A stretch of 49,851 nt of DNA from Chitinivibrionales bacterium (GCA_028278335.1 JANQEN010000243.1:1-49851); one strand, 5' to 3'. Numbered from the stretch's first letter, positions 9,727 to 19,814 are shown. Translations and numbers: made by a program. Notes: a model not told the origin generated them from the sequence alone.

Positions 9727-12168
9727 CTAAAGGCTATTAATTGTCGCTGCAATGAGCAGCGTTGATGAGGTTATAGCCATGAGATCTTTGGTTGTGGAAA
9801 GAATCATTTGAAACCGTTTGTTGGTTGCAGGGATTCTAATTGGTACAACCACAGCATCACCAGATTCCAAGTTGTAACGAGATAAGCGGACCATCTTTTT
9901 TGTACGAACACTCCCATTCGCTTTAATCACGTACACATTTTTTTCGTTGGCAGTTTCCTTAAAACCTCCGGCAAGTTGGACATAATAGTCAACACTATTT
10001 TGGTTGTGTTCTAAAACAAAGGTAGAGGGATTAAACACCTCACCTATAACCGAAACGGTGTTATGGTTTTTCGGTACATACAGTACATCGCCATCTTCAA
10101 TTTGTAAGTTTTTGTAGTTTTCTGGCTTTTCAAAATCTATGACAACTCGTCCTACTGGTTCCATCTCTTTTAATGTCTCAAGTAATTTTTTCTGTTGATC
10201 TAAAAGTGCTAATGCTTCTGCGCTGCTACCTCCCTGTGAGCTTGCCTCTGCTGTTAAGGTAACCATGTCCATTTCTAATTGCTTGATATAATCTTCATTA
10301 CGCTTTTTTTCAAGCTCCTTGACTGTTTCGCGAGTAAGGATTGCCGCAGATAGATAAGCACCAGGTTTAAATCCACCGGCACGAACAATGAGATCTCCCA
10401 ACGTCTCGTTTTCTAAAATGATGTATTCACCAGGGAAGTTGAATTCTCCAATAAGACTAATGGTCCTCTGCTCTTCCCACCCCTTTTTCCTGCGAATATA
10501 GACATAGTCGGATTTTTTTAGCAAATGATTATGGTCTGGATTGTTAAGCATTGCCTGTTCAATATTAAAATCTACCTTAATGGTCTTAACACTGTCATGG
10601 GATAGCTCCCGTTTATATAATTCACCGCGGTCTGTGCTAGCATCGTCTTTTAAGCCCCCGGCCTCTAAAACAAGGTCTTTAATGCTCATATTCTCGAGTA
10701 ATTTATAGACACCGGGTTTGGTAATTGATCCGCCAATGGATACAGTTCGATCCGGTTGAAAATAGTCCTGGTTATAAATAACAATATTATCCAGAGGTTT
10801 AAGCGCGAGGTTTTCCAAAGAGTTTGGATTTTTTAATACTTCGCCCAAGTCAAAGGAGACGATACGTTCTGCATAGGTTGGGGCTTCCTTCCTACGAATA
10901 ATTGCGTAATTAAAGTAAGTTTCTGGAAGTAGTTGCTCATGACTATTCAGAACATCGGTGATTTTCATGTTCTCTTTGAATTCATAGATTCCCGGGCGGA
11001 GAACATTTCCCGAAAGGGTGACAGCATTATGATCAAGCTTTACAACAGGAAATATCTTGACTATGTCGCCGTCTAAAATCTCAATTGAAGGAAGCTCCTT
11101 TTCAGAGGAAACCTCAATATCCAAAACGTTTTGTTGGTCATTCTTTTGAAACCGTTCAATCTGAATTCTGTTTACCCAAGCGGCCGGGGTTAATCCGCCG
11201 GCTAGCGAAATAAGATCCGATAATTTTGTCTTACCCTTGAGTTCGTAGAGTGCACTTCTACGAACATTGCCTCCGATAACAGCCATATTTTTTACTACTG
11301 GGATAAAAATCACATCACCTGATTGAAGTCGTACATTACCAAAGTTATTTCCCTTAAGTAAAAAGTCATAAAAATCAAAACGCTTTATGGTTTTTCCATT
11401 GCGTTTTAATGTAACATTACGCATAGATCCGCGCTTTGAAAAACCCTGGGCATGGAAAATGGCATTGGTAACGTTTGTCAAGGCGCTGACTGTGTATTGA
11501 CCAGGAACATTGACCTCACCAACAATAAAAATTCGCATACTACTAAGATCACCCATGCTTACGGTTGCTTGCACTCCTTCAATACTCTCAATCCGTTTGG
11601 TGATATTTTTTTTCATGCTTGAAAAGGGTTGTCCTGCCACAGAAATAGGGCCTATACGGGGTATAGTAATGCGTCCGTTTCGGTCAACGGTTAAGCTATG
11701 CTCTTCATTTATTCGTCCCCACATAAGTACTTTTATTTCATCACCAGAGGAGATTGAATAATCAGCAGGTATGGCAATCTGCTCATCTGGAATAAATTTG
11801 GGTGATCTCTTCTTTAAGAAAACTGAATGGCCAAAAATTTCTAGATCGGAAAGTATGGAATCGGGATTTATTATGTTATCATCGATAATGTTTTGATATA
11901 CAAAGAGCTGGTCTTGTTCTGCCTTTTCTTCTTGATCTATCATGGTTGAGTCAATGTTCGTTGAATCATCCTGCTCTACAAGTGAATGCTCATCCTTTTC
12001 CTCCTTGAGACCAGCAAGAAGTCGGGACTTCATTTTTTCATCGCTGCCTTCATACTCACTCTGTAACTTCTTAAGCTTATTGATATCTATATTTTGAGAG
12101 ACGGGATGTTGCACAATGCACAGGATAGCAAGAAGTATAAAAAAGCAGAGCGTGCGATTATTAATCAT
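9727..12168 (-). CDS. Polysaccharide export protein with six SLBB domains
   Basis: An 813-residue exported protein of the Wza/BexD-like polysaccharide export (OPX) type, expected to form an outer-membrane or periplasmic channel for exopolysaccharide. A signal-type hydrophobic N-terminus (residues 5-20) is followed by an acidic, low-complexity segment, then the Poly_export domain from about residue 131 (PADYSISSGDEIKVLMWG). I count six SLBB-like units, each beginning like 'xVxIxGxVxxPGxYxL' and ending in AGGL/AGGF, between about residues 210 and 770. A helical segment near 650 (TLTAEASSQGGSSAEALALLDQQ) interrupts the last two. It ends in a hydrophobic segment. Ribosome site AAGGAT precedes the ATG. 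No other capsule genes are next to it. Confidence 0.88.
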   Translation of the reverse strand: MINNRTLCFFILLAILCIVQHPVSQNIDINKLKKLQSEYEGSDEKMKSRLLAGLKEEKDEHSLVEQDDSTNIDSTMIDQEEKAEQDQLFVYQNIIDDNIINPDSILSDLEIFGHSVFLKKRSPKFIPDEQIAIPADYSISSGDEIKVLMWGRINEEHSLTVDRNGRITIPRIGPISVAGQPFSSMKKNITKRIESIEGVQATVSMGDLSSMRIFIVGEVNVPGQYTVSALTNVTNAIFHAQGFSKRGSMRNVTLKRNGKTIKRFDFYDFLLKGNNFGNVRLQSGDVIFIPVVKNMAVIGGNVRRSALYELKGKTKLSDLISLAGGLTPAAWVNRIQIERFQKNDQQNVLDIEVSSEKELPSIEILDGDIVKIFPVVKLDHNAVTLSGNVLRPGIYEFKENMKITDVLNSHEQLLPETYFNYAIIRRKEAPTYAERIVSFDLGEVLKNPNSLENLALKPLDNIVIYNQDYFQPDRTVSIGGSITKPGVYKLLENMSIKDLVLEAGGLKDDASTDRGELYKRELSHDSVKTIKVDFNIEQAMLNNPDHNHLLKKSDYVYIRRKKGWEEQRTISLIGEFNFPGEYIILENETLGDLIVRAGGFKPGAYLSAAILTRETVKELEKKRNEDYIKQLEMDMVTLTAEASSQGGSSAEALALLDQQKKLLETLKEMEPVGRVVIDFEKPENYKNLQIEDGDVLYVPKNHNTVSVIGEVFNPSTFVLEHNQNSVDYYVQLAGGFKETANEKNVYVIKANGSVRTKKMVRLSRYNLESGDAVVVPIRIPATNKRFQMILSTTKDLMAITSSTLLIAATINSL

Positions 12169-12237
12169 GTTAAGATCCTTACGGTAAAATTTCTCTTTAT
12201 TTATAGGTAAAATAATTAATTTCTTTGAATGATAAAA

Positions 12238-12957
12238 TTATGCTATTGATTTCCATTCCTTTGGCTTTACTGTTGAGTCACCACCTTTGATAAGGGACCC
12301 ACGATCAAGAACCAATCTTCGATAATGATATTGTTCAATAAGATTTTGATCATGGGTTGCCATAATTACGGTAGTTCCCCAACTGTTTATCTCTTTAAGT
12401 AAATTAAATATTTCATGAGAGATGTCAACGTCAAGATTTCCCGTGGGCTCATCAGCAAGCAACACCAAGGGATCATTTACCATTGCTCTGGCAATGCAGA
12501 TCCTCTGTTGCTCCCCTCCGGAGAGTTGACTTGGAATATGAGAACATTTGTGGGAGAGCCCTGTTTTGGCAAGTACTTCAAACACCTTGCGCTTTATAAT
12601 GCGTTCAGATGCTCCTGTTGCTCGTATTGCAAAGGCGATATTTTCAAAAACATTTCTATCATTTAATAATCGAAAATCCTGAAACACAATACCCAGTTTT
12701 CTCCGAAGCATTGGAATGGTGCGGCGAATAAAGGGTAGGTCCGATCGCTTGGGATTCTTTGATTCATGGCCACACACGAAAACTTGGCCTGTGGTGGGAA
12801 ACTCTTCCATGTAAATATGTTTAAGAAGGGTGGTTTTGCCAGCACCACTTGCTCCAGTTAAAAAAACAAATTCGGCTTTGTCAACAAAGAGATTGATGTC
12901 CTTAAGAACAGGGTAATGATCATCATACTGCTTATATACGTGGGAGAATTCAATCAT
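12238..12957 (-). CDS. ftsE: FtsE-like ABC transporter ATP-binding protein
   Basis: A 239-residue ABC ATPase close to FtsE, which with FtsX controls peptidoglycan hydrolases at the division septum. Walker A GASGAGKTT at about 35-43, Q-loop IVFQDFRLL, signature LSGGEQQRICIARA near 143, Walker B VLLADEPTGNLD and the H-loop ATHDQ are all present. The FtsE-typical 'DFRLL' and 'TVFENIAFAIRATG'-like sequence favour FtsE over LolD. Its start overlaps the upstream methyltransferase by four bases (ATGA). The gene usually following is ftsX, but no permease is encoded here; the SLBB gene follows after 69 bases. LolD or another small ABC ATPase is the alternative. Confidence 0.8.
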   Translation of the reverse strand: MIEFSHVYKQYDDHYPVLKDINLFVDKAEFVFLTGASGAGKTTLLKHIYMEEFPTTGQVFVCGHESKNPKRSDLPFIRRTIPMLRRKLGIVFQDFRLLNDRNVFENIAFAIRATGASERIIKRKVFEVLAKTGLSHKCSHIPSQLSGGEQQRICIARAMVNDPLVLLADEPTGNLDVDISHEIFNLLKEINSWGTTVIMATHDQNLIEQYHYRRLVLDRGSLIKGGDSTVKPKEWKSIA

Positions 12958-13700
12958 GAGGCAACCTTTTGTAAAAAGAAATGCACCCGTTCTGATTGAT
13001 CTGTTCCTGGTTCAAAGGAAAAGTTGTCCCAAATTCCACCTATAGAGAAAAGGTCCTTGGGGATGGCACTGACAATCTCTTGTAAGGAGAAAATTCTTTG
13101 TATATGATTTTCATACTCTTTGACAAAACGTGACTGTAATTCTGGGCTGGTCTTTTTCTCTGCATATATGATAAAATCGTTATGTTGCGCCTTAGTCTCT
13201 TGATTATAGTAGCTATGTCGTGTGTAGGAGGCATTCCCATAGTCTTCAGAGTCAAGAATGTCTAAGAAATTATGGATGGAATTATTTTCGGTGGTAATAT
13301 CAAAAAGGAGAGCGCCTCCCCGGTTGAGAATAGGAAACACTTCATAAAAGAACTGTTTAAACTGATCCAAGGAAGAGAAGTAGTTGATACCATCATAGAG
13401 AAAAATGGCAAGATCAAAATGTGACTTTATTGGTAAATAGCAGGAGTCCGCACAGATAAAATGATGTCCCTTTTTTCCCGCTTCTTTACACATGGCAAAA
13501 GAGATGTCTGAGCCCTGATAGATAAATCCATCGTCACGAAGTAGGTTGCCCAGCGTGCCAGTACCGCCACCAATTTCAAATATGGAACAGGAGGAGGTGA
13601 AATGACGTGAGGCTATATTTTTAATTAATTGATGCCATCGATCATATCTAACATGGGACATGATCTTATCGTATAATGGGGCGAGCGCAGTATAGGTCAC
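12954..13700 (-). CDS. Class I SAM-dependent methyltransferase
   Basis: A 248-residue Rossmann-fold methyltransferase of unknown substrate. The SAM-binding motif I is IFEIGGGTGTLGNLL (about residues 40-54), followed by an acidic residue in GSDIS (motif II) and DLAIFLYDGINYF (motif IV region). The opening YTALAPLYDKIM is typical of the ubiquinone/menaquinone-like or DUF4942-free 'class I' methyltransferases that begin with 'Y..lA..YD'. The only in-frame start is GTG at 13700, seven bases after the upstream stop. It overlaps ftsE by four bases, so it is in the same operon as the SurA-like gene and ftsE. Confidence 0.82.
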   Translation of the reverse strand: MTYTALAPLYDKIMSHVRYDRWHQLIKNIASRHFTSSCSIFEIGGGTGTLGNLLRDDGFIYQGSDISFAMCKEAGKKGHHFICADSCYLPIKSHFDLAIFLYDGINYFSSLDQFKQFFYEVFPILNRGGALLFDITTENNSIHNFLDILDSEDYGNASYTRHSYYNQETKAQHNDFIIYAEKKTSPELQSRFVKEYENHIQRIFSLQEIVSAIPKDLFSIGGIWDNFSFEPGTDQSERVHFFLQKVAS

Positions 13701-13707
13701 CGTAATG

Positions 13708-14991
13708 CTATAACCTTATGTCGATAAAGGTTTCTTTCTGCCACTTACTGACCAATTCACGGAGTTTCTTCTGAGAATTAATACGTTGAGCAATCTGGGC
13801 AATATTATTCCAGTCATCGGCAAGTGTGAGCTTTCTATTTTCTTGTATATCGTGGATTCGAAACAACGTAAGTATATTACCATTTCGCAAGGGAGAGGAG
13901 AGATTTCCTACAACCAATGTGTCAAAGGAACCTTTTACTTTAGGATCTAACTCGGACATGGTCATCCATTTGGTTACTCCCTTTTGGGCTTTTGACACTT
14001 CGTCGGTGCTATAAAGTGTAACAGCCTTTGAAAACTCATCAACTGTTCTGCTGTTAATTTTTATTGAGTCAAGTTTTGCCACGGCGTCTTTAACCGACTC
14101 CTCTGAGGGTGAGGTGTTGACAAAAATCTGCTGTACATTCACCGCTTGATCTTTTCGACCCAAAATAGTAACAATATGAAACCCCAATCTCGTTTCAAAG
14201 GGTGCGCTGGTTTCTCCTGGCTTCAAAGAGAAAATTTTCTCTTCAAAAGTGAGTTCACTTAAAGAGCCTTTGGAAACAAATCCTAAAACGCCACCTTGCG
14301 AAGCGTTGGGTCCATCGGAGTGTAGTTTTGCCAGTTCAGAAAAATCTTCGCCATTATCAAGCATCTCTTTTATTGAGATTATTTTTGAGTAAGCCTTCTC
14401 TCTTACCTCTTTGGAGGCAGAAAGGTTTACCTCAATTTTTGACAAAAGAATACTTTCTCCAAGGGCTGGTAAACTATCCTTGTATTCATTAAAAAAAGCT
14501 TCCACATCACTGCGATTTACTGAGGCTGTGGCGACGTAGAGTTGTTGTACCTTCTGCTTAAGAAATTCCTGCCGAATTTGAGATCCAATTTCGCGTTTGA
14601 ACTTTGTTAGGGTTATACCCTGTTCCTTGGCAATAAGTTTTTCAAGCTCCTCCATGGAGATCATGTGTTGGCTAAGAATCCCCTGAATTCGTCGCCCCAC
14701 TTCACGATCTATTTCATCCTGAGAAACGGTGATGTTAGTGTCTTTTTCTGCATTGACTAACAGCACTTTTCCTTCAACCAACTCGCTCAACAGATCTCGT
14801 CGCATGATGTCTGTTTCCATGGCGTCTGGCTTAAGGCCCATCTGATTGATTTTGACAAATAGGTAGGCGTCCAGTTCTGAAGAAAGAATTACCGAATCGC
14901 CCACAACAGCAACTATGCCATCAACCTTTTCTGCTGCTGTAAGAAATCCAAGAGATAATAGTGTAATAAAAAGAATTAAATACGATTTCAT
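13708..14991 (-). CDS. SurA-like periplasmic peptidylprolyl isomerase/chaperone
   Basis: A 427-residue periplasmic folding factor of the SurA/PpiC family, expected to help outer-membrane proteins fold. A signal peptide spans residues 1 to about 19. The SurA N-terminal chaperone domain begins at VDGIVAVVGDSVILSSELD (about 23-41). The first parvulin domain (about 175-285) has the family hallmarks GGVLGFVSKGSL and FETRLGFHIVTI. The second (about 287-390) is degenerate, retaining only a weak match. It starts one base within the stop of the upstream lipoprotein gene (TAATG overlap), so the two are translationally coupled. The pairing of two PpiC-type genes suggests a shared envelope-biogenesis role. 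Confidence 0.88.
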   Translation of the reverse strand: MKSYLILFITLLSLGFLTAAEKVDGIVAVVGDSVILSSELDAYLFVKINQMGLKPDAMETDIMRRDLLSELVEGKVLLVNAEKDTNITVSQDEIDREVGRRIQGILSQHMISMEELEKLIAKEQGITLTKFKREIGSQIRQEFLKQKVQQLYVATASVNRSDVEAFFNEYKDSLPALGESILLSKIEVNLSASKEVREKAYSKIISIKEMLDNGEDFSELAKLHSDGPNASQGGVLGFVSKGSLSELTFEEKIFSLKPGETSAPFETRLGFHIVTILGRKDQAVNVQQIFVNTSPSEESVKDAVAKLDSIKINSRTVDEFSKAVTLYSTDEVSKAQKGVTKWMTMSELDPKVKGSFDTLVVGNLSSPLRNGNILTLFRIHDIQENRKLTLADDWNNIAQIAQRINSQKKLRELVSKWQKETFIDIRL

Positions 14992-15896
14992 TATTGTACG
15001 CCTGTTCCGGTTGAGTCGTTTCCTGTTGAAGTTGAGTCAGTTTTTTTTACAGTTGTTATTAAATTAAAGTGAATCTCATAATCGGTTTTTTGTCTAAGGT
15101 CTGCAAGCATATTTTCTACACTCTGTTTTTGCGCAAGGGTAGAAAGAATGCTGACAATCTCTTCTCGAACCTCCTCTAAAAGAGATATGTCACCGGCATT
15201 TTTCTTGTCTAAAATCCTAAAAATGTGAACACCATCCTCCATGGTAACTGGGCTTGTTGTTCCACCTATACGAATACGAAAGAGAAGATCAGATATTTCC
15301 TCGGGAAGACTATTTACTGGAACATAAGGTACATCTTTTTCCTCTTTGATCGGTACAATGGAGTATTGGGAAGCAAGATTGGAGAAATTGTTGGGCGTAA
15401 CAGTATTTCTTACTTGCCAGCCAGTTTTGAGGTCGGTAACAACAATCTCCTGATATTTTACAACGTTTGATTCTCGAATAAAAGTTCCCTTATGCTGCTC
15501 ATAATAATTTACAATGTCTTCCTCTGTTATTGCCTTTTCTGATGATTTTACAGAGTTTCGGCTTATCATCTCTGCTCCTAAAAGGTCTTTTTTTATCCGC
15601 TCTAGGCGGTCGCGAATTTCCTGCTCCTTGTGAATCTTTTGGTGAAGAGCTGCCTGATAGAGAAGCTCAGTATCAATCCATTGTTTTACAAAATTAACTC
15701 TCTGTTTGTTGGTGATTTTATCACTATACTCGGGTGGAATACTCTCATTGAGATCGTCAATGGTCAGAACTGCCTTGCCCACACGGGCAACAATAGCACT
15801 TTTGGGTTGAGAAAACCAATCACAGGAGGAAATAAAAATCCCCAATACTACTAAAATTATTCCCAAGTTTTTCAATAGAGCCTTTTTTTCTTTCAT
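14991..15896 (-). CDS. PpiC-type peptidylprolyl isomerase lipoprotein
   Basis: A 301-residue lipoprotein with SurA_N/PpiC-like organisation. The N-terminus is hydrophobic with a lipobox IFISSC, giving a lipidated Cys at about residue 25. The following residue is Asp, which in E. coli is the Lol-avoidance signal that keeps lipoproteins in the inner membrane; whether that rule holds here is unknown. The chaperone-like part contains VARVGKAVLTIDDLNESIP, and the parvulin-like region around 145-255 ends in TSPVTMEDGVHIFRILDKK. The C-terminal tail is Ser/Thr/Gly rich. It is the first gene of the coupled set with surA-like, methyltransferase and ftsE; a 216-base gap separates it from mfd. Confidence 0.78.
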   Translation of the reverse strand: MKEKKALLKNLGIILVVLGIFISSCDWFSQPKSAIVARVGKAVLTIDDLNESIPPEYSDKITNKQRVNFVKQWIDTELLYQAALHQKIHKEQEIRDRLERIKKDLLGAEMISRNSVKSSEKAITEEDIVNYYEQHKGTFIRESNVVKYQEIVVTDLKTGWQVRNTVTPNNFSNLASQYSIVPIKEEKDVPYVPVNSLPEEISDLLFRIRIGGTTSPVTMEDGVHIFRILDKKNAGDISLLEEVREEIVSILSTLAQKQSVENMLADLRQKTDYEIHFNLITTVKKTDSTSTGNDSTGTGVQ

Positions 15897-16112
15897 TTTG
15901 ACATACCTTTAAAATCGATAAAATATTAAGTTTAAAATACATTATAATATTGAAAAAATCCATCAGCTAAAGAGAGCTAATTTCACATTCCCGTTCAAAT
16001 CAATTTTGTATGTTTAGAAAGATTGATTAAATTAATGTGTGATTTTAGGGATGTGTGTGTCATTATTAAAAATGTTTCTATTCAGAATCCTTTCTAAAGC
16101 AAAATCGCAGAA

Positions 16113-19100
16113 TTAATCTGAGCTGCTGGTCTGTCTAAATAGATCACGTATTTCAACCATTTTTTCTGCGGCAGTTCCCAATCCGAGCAATGTTTTTAGT
16201 ATGATGGGATCACCATAAACAACCTCGAATGAGCGCTTCGTTTTGGAAAAGAGCTTCTTGATTTCTCCATCAAAAGAGTCTTGTGTGCCATGAAAGGAGA
16301 GGCAGAGCCAATTATCACCATTGATATGCATGTGGGAAAGCCCAATTTTCTGACCCATTATTTTGATTAACATGAGCATCATCAATGATTCTGCAGGTTC
16401 CGGTAGCGGGCCAAAACGATCAATAAGCCGCTTTTTAAGCTCCTCGATATCAGAGGGTTCCTTGCAAGCAGAGCACTCTTGATAGAGAGATATCCGGGTA
16501 GCACTATCTGCTATATAATCTGCCGGGAGATAGGCTGATATGGGAATATCAATCTTGATTTCCTTAACAGCCTCTTCGCGCTCAGTACCCATCACCACAT
16601 CGATCTCCTCTTTTAGGAGCTTGCAGTAAAGTTCAAATCCCACTGCTGCAATGAATCCGTGTTGATTGGTGCCTAGGATGTTACCGGCACCACGTATTTC
16701 TAGGTCTCGCATGGCAATCTGGAAACCCGAGCCAAGCTCAGTATATTGTTCTAAGGTACGAAGTCTTTTGAGTGAAAGTTCACGAATTTGCTTAAAGGCG
16801 GGTGTAAGAAAATAGGCAAAGGCCTGCTCAGATGAGCGTCCTACTCTTCCTCGTAATTGGTACAATTGGGAGAGGCCAAAGGTGTCGGCTCGGTTAACAA
16901 TAATGGTGTTAACATTGGATATGTCCAAACCATTTTCAATGATGGTCGTTGAAAGGAGCACATCATATTTACCAGCAATGAATTCCCGCATGATGAGTTC
17001 GAGGTCGCGCTCACCCATTTGACCATGGGCCATGATAACGCGGGCCTGCGGCACTGCTCGCTCAACAGAATCCATAAGCAAGGTGAGATCTTTAATTCGG
17101 TTGTGCACAATAAAAACCTGACCACCTCGCTCAAGCTCATTTTCGACCGCTGTTTTTACTACCTCCTCATGATATTCATACACATGGGTCTCTATTGGTA
17201 GGCGATTGCGGGGTGGTGTACTGATAATCGAAAGGTCACGAATCCCAACCAGTGACATATGCATAGTACGAGGGATTGGTGTTGCGGTCATGGAGAGCAC
17301 ATCAACTTTATAACGATATTCTTTAAGGCGTTCTTTGCTTTTAACACCAAAACGTTGTTCCTCATCAACGATAAGAAGGCCCAGGTTTTTAAAGGTGATA
17401 TCCTTTGATAAAATCCTATGGGTTCCTATGAGAATATCAATTGATCCAGCACTGACCTTGTTTATTATTTCTTTTTGATCCTTGGGACGAACAAACCGGC
17501 TAAGCACGCCGATTGAAACGGGGAAGTTGGCCATTCTTTCCCGAAAGGTGGCATAGTGTTGTGCTGCAAGAATGGTTGTTGGAGCGAGCAAGGCTACTTG
17601 ATATCCACCCATCACCGCCTTAAAGGCTGCTCGCATGGCAACCTCTGTTTTGCCAAAACCTACATCACCACAAACCAACCGGTCCATTGGTTTGTCCGAT
17701 TCCATGTCTTTTTTTACCTCTTTCATTGCTGAAAGCTGATCAGGAGTTTCATTGAAAATAAAGGCATCCTCAAACTCTTGTTGCCAGGTAGTATCCTTAG
17801 GAAACTGCAAGCCAGGAAGGTAGGTCCGCTTTGCATAAAGGGCAATCAAATTTTTTGCCATCTCCCGAATAGATTGGCGAGTCCGGGCCTTCTGTTTTTC
17901 CCAACGATTTGTGCCAAGCTTCGATAAGGTTGGTGCACCATCATCCTTACCGATATACTTTTGGACCTTGTGGAAGTCTTCAACAGGAACGTAAAGACGG
18001 GATCGATCCTGATATTCCAAGACCATACAGTCTTGGTAAATGTTTTCTGTTTTTATGCGCTCAATTCTTTTAAATTGGGCTATACCATGATCAATATGTA
18101 CCACGTGATCATCAGGATTTAATGAATCAAAACCCCCAAGAGGCATGCCCTTTTTAAATTTTCGCTGCTTGACCGAGGGCACGGTTCTGCTAAAGAGTTG
18201 ATTTTCTGAATAAAGTGCAATTTTTTGCTCAGGATCAATAAATCCTTTTTCTATGTATCCTAATGCCAGGCTGATTGTTGGAAACTCATTTTCCAGAAGT
18301 TCTAACAGTCTTTCGGCATGACCGATATTTCCGCAGAGAAGAGTAATGGAATAGCCCTCTTTTTCGAGCTCTACTAAATTTTTCTTAAAAAGACTCATGC
18401 TGCTGTTAAAAAGTGGCTGATCTTTTAGGTGAAATTGGATCGGTGGTTCGACTTCATTTTGTAAAGAGGTGTTGATAAACAGTCGTGAATAGGTTAAAAG
18501 ATCTTCAGAAATTTCTGCAATAGGATTGAGTAGTTTATCTGGGGGCGATACAAAGGGAGCGTAGATTTCAGGTACACGGTTGAGATGGGTTTCATAATTG
18601 TGATAGGCTTCTTTAAGCCGTTGCTCAACAGGAAGCATATCATCCCAAATTATCATACATTGCGATGGAAGATAATCTAAAATTGATGCTTTAGGTCTGG
18701 AAAACCAGTGAAGGAACCACTCAATACCATCACAATCACCCTGAACCTTCCACCGATGCTTGAGCTTATCAAAATCCATCTCATTGAGATCATTTTCAAC
18801 ACAATGTGCTTCCATTGTCTCCAAAGCCTGATCAATATCCCGTTCATTTAAACAGAACTCACTCATGGGAAAAATATCAACCGAGGTAAGCGGTTTTCGT
18901 GAGACCTGTTTAAACACATCGAACTCACGGATTGATTCGATTGTATCACCCCAAAATTCAAGTCGTACTGGATTTTCTGCTAAAAAGGGATAGATATCGC
19001 ATATTCCCCCTCTAATGGCAAAGGTCCCAATATCTTGAACCAGAGTTTCTCGCGTAAAACCATTTTCTATTAACCATGAGGAGAGCTCATCTAAGGTGAT

Positions 19101-19544
19101 AGTATCGTTGATTGAAAGACGGATTGTCTTATTAAAAAGATCTTTTGGTGGTTGAATTTTTTCAAGTAGCGTTGCTGCAGGTGTTAAAAATAGATTCTTT
19201 TTTCCACTTAATAGCTGATTGAGAGCTCGGTATCTAGTCTCGACAGTGGGGCCAAAGGGCGATTTCATGGTATAGGGGATTGCGTCGCGGGAAGGGAAAA
19301 GAGAGACCACGTCATCGCCAAGAAAGGAGGAGCATTCGCGCTGCAATGATTGGGCGGTTTTGCTGTTAGCCACAAAGACAAAGATTGAGTGGTTGGTGCG
19401 GGAAAAAAGGTCACAAATTAAAAGGGCGTCTGAACTACCAGTCAAACCCTGCATTCGAATTGTGTCGTGCTGTGCAAAGAGAGATGACGGTTCATGGGAA
19501 AATAGAGCATTGAGATTTTCAAGGGAATAGCTCTCTATTTTCAT
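16113..19544 (-). CDS. mfd: Transcription-repair coupling factor Mfd
   Basis: A 1143-residue DNA translocase that removes stalled RNA polymerase and recruits UvrA. The domain order matches Mfd: UvrB-like N-terminal module (to about 350), the RNA polymerase-interaction (CarD-like) domain from about residue 478 (PDDHVVHIDHGIAQFKRI), the RecG-like motor with Walker A GDVGFGKTE near 623 and Walker B DEEQ near 728, TRG-type motif LYQLRGRVGRS near 898, and the TRCF C-terminal domain from about 1000. Length is normal. A tRNA-Lys gene lies 65 bases upstream on the same strand. The downstream gap of 216 bases before the PpiC lipoprotein gene probably holds a separate promoter. Confidence 0.97.
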   Translation of the reverse strand: MKIESYSLENLNALFSHEPSSLFAQHDTIRMQGLTGSSDALLICDLFSRTNHSIFVFVANSKTAQSLQRECSSFLGDDVVSLFPSRDAIPYTMKSPFGPTVETRYRALNQLLSGKKNLFLTPAATLLEKIQPPKDLFNKTIRLSINDTITLDELSSWLIENGFTRETLVQDIGTFAIRGGICDIYPFLAENPVRLEFWGDTIESIREFDVFKQVSRKPLTSVDIFPMSEFCLNERDIDQALETMEAHCVENDLNEMDFDKLKHRWKVQGDCDGIEWFLHWFSRPKASILDYLPSQCMIIWDDMLPVEQRLKEAYHNYETHLNRVPEIYAPFVSPPDKLLNPIAEISEDLLTYSRLFINTSLQNEVEPPIQFHLKDQPLFNSSMSLFKKNLVELEKEGYSITLLCGNIGHAERLLELLENEFPTISLALGYIEKGFIDPEQKIALYSENQLFSRTVPSVKQRKFKKGMPLGGFDSLNPDDHVVHIDHGIAQFKRIERIKTENIYQDCMVLEYQDRSRLYVPVEDFHKVQKYIGKDDGAPTLSKLGTNRWEKQKARTRQSIREMAKNLIALYAKRTYLPGLQFPKDTTWQQEFEDAFIFNETPDQLSAMKEVKKDMESDKPMDRLVCGDVGFGKTEVAMRAAFKAVMGGYQVALLAPTTILAAQHYATFRERMANFPVSIGVLSRFVRPKDQKEIINKVSAGSIDILIGTHRILSKDITFKNLGLLIVDEEQRFGVKSKERLKEYRYKVDVLSMTATPIPRTMHMSLVGIRDLSIISTPPRNRLPIETHVYEYHEEVVKTAVENELERGGQVFIVHNRIKDLTLLMDSVERAVPQARVIMAHGQMGERDLELIMREFIAGKYDVLLSTTIIENGLDISNVNTIIVNRADTFGLSQLYQLRGRVGRSSEQAFAYFLTPAFKQIRELSLKRLRTLEQYTELGSGFQIAMRDLEIRGAGNILGTNQHGFIAAVGFELYCKLLKEEIDVVMGTEREEAVKEIKIDIPISAYLPADYIADSATRISLYQECSACKEPSDIEELKKRLIDRFGPLPEPAESLMMLMLIKIMGQKIGLSHMHINGDNWLCLSFHGTQDSFDGEIKKLFSKTKRSFEVVYGDPIILKTLLGLGTAAEKMVEIRDLFRQTSSSD

Positions 19545-19609
19545 ATGGAATTCACGCTTTGTAGTTGAAATTGGTCATAGAATCGTTGGGGAATTTGAAG
19601 GAAGAAAAC

Positions 19610-19682
19610 TGAGCCAGGAGGGAATCGAACCCGCGACCCACGGCTTAAAAGGCCGTTGCTCTACCAACTGAGCTACTGGCTC
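19610..19682 (-). tRNA. tRNA-Lys (anticodon UUU)
   Basis: On the minus strand the sequence starts GAGCCAG, has the D-loop TAGCTCAGTTGGTAGAGCA, the anticodon arm ACGGC-CTTTTAA-GCCGT, the T arm with GGTTCGATTCC, and closes with CTGGCTC plus discriminator A. The anticodon TTT occupies 19647-19649, flanked by the usual T33 and A37. The acceptor stem pairs at all seven positions. The CCA end is not encoded (GT follows). It lies just upstream of mfd on the same strand. Confidence 0.96.
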
Positions 19683-19814
19683 GTCAATTTCAACTCAAAT
19701 AACAGGCACCTAAAATAAATAAAGGGAATTAGGAGGTCAACTTTGTTTGAAAATACTATAAATAGTTTTGCAGCCAACCACAATAGAAAGTGAATTTTTG
19801 GAAGTTATCTTAAA

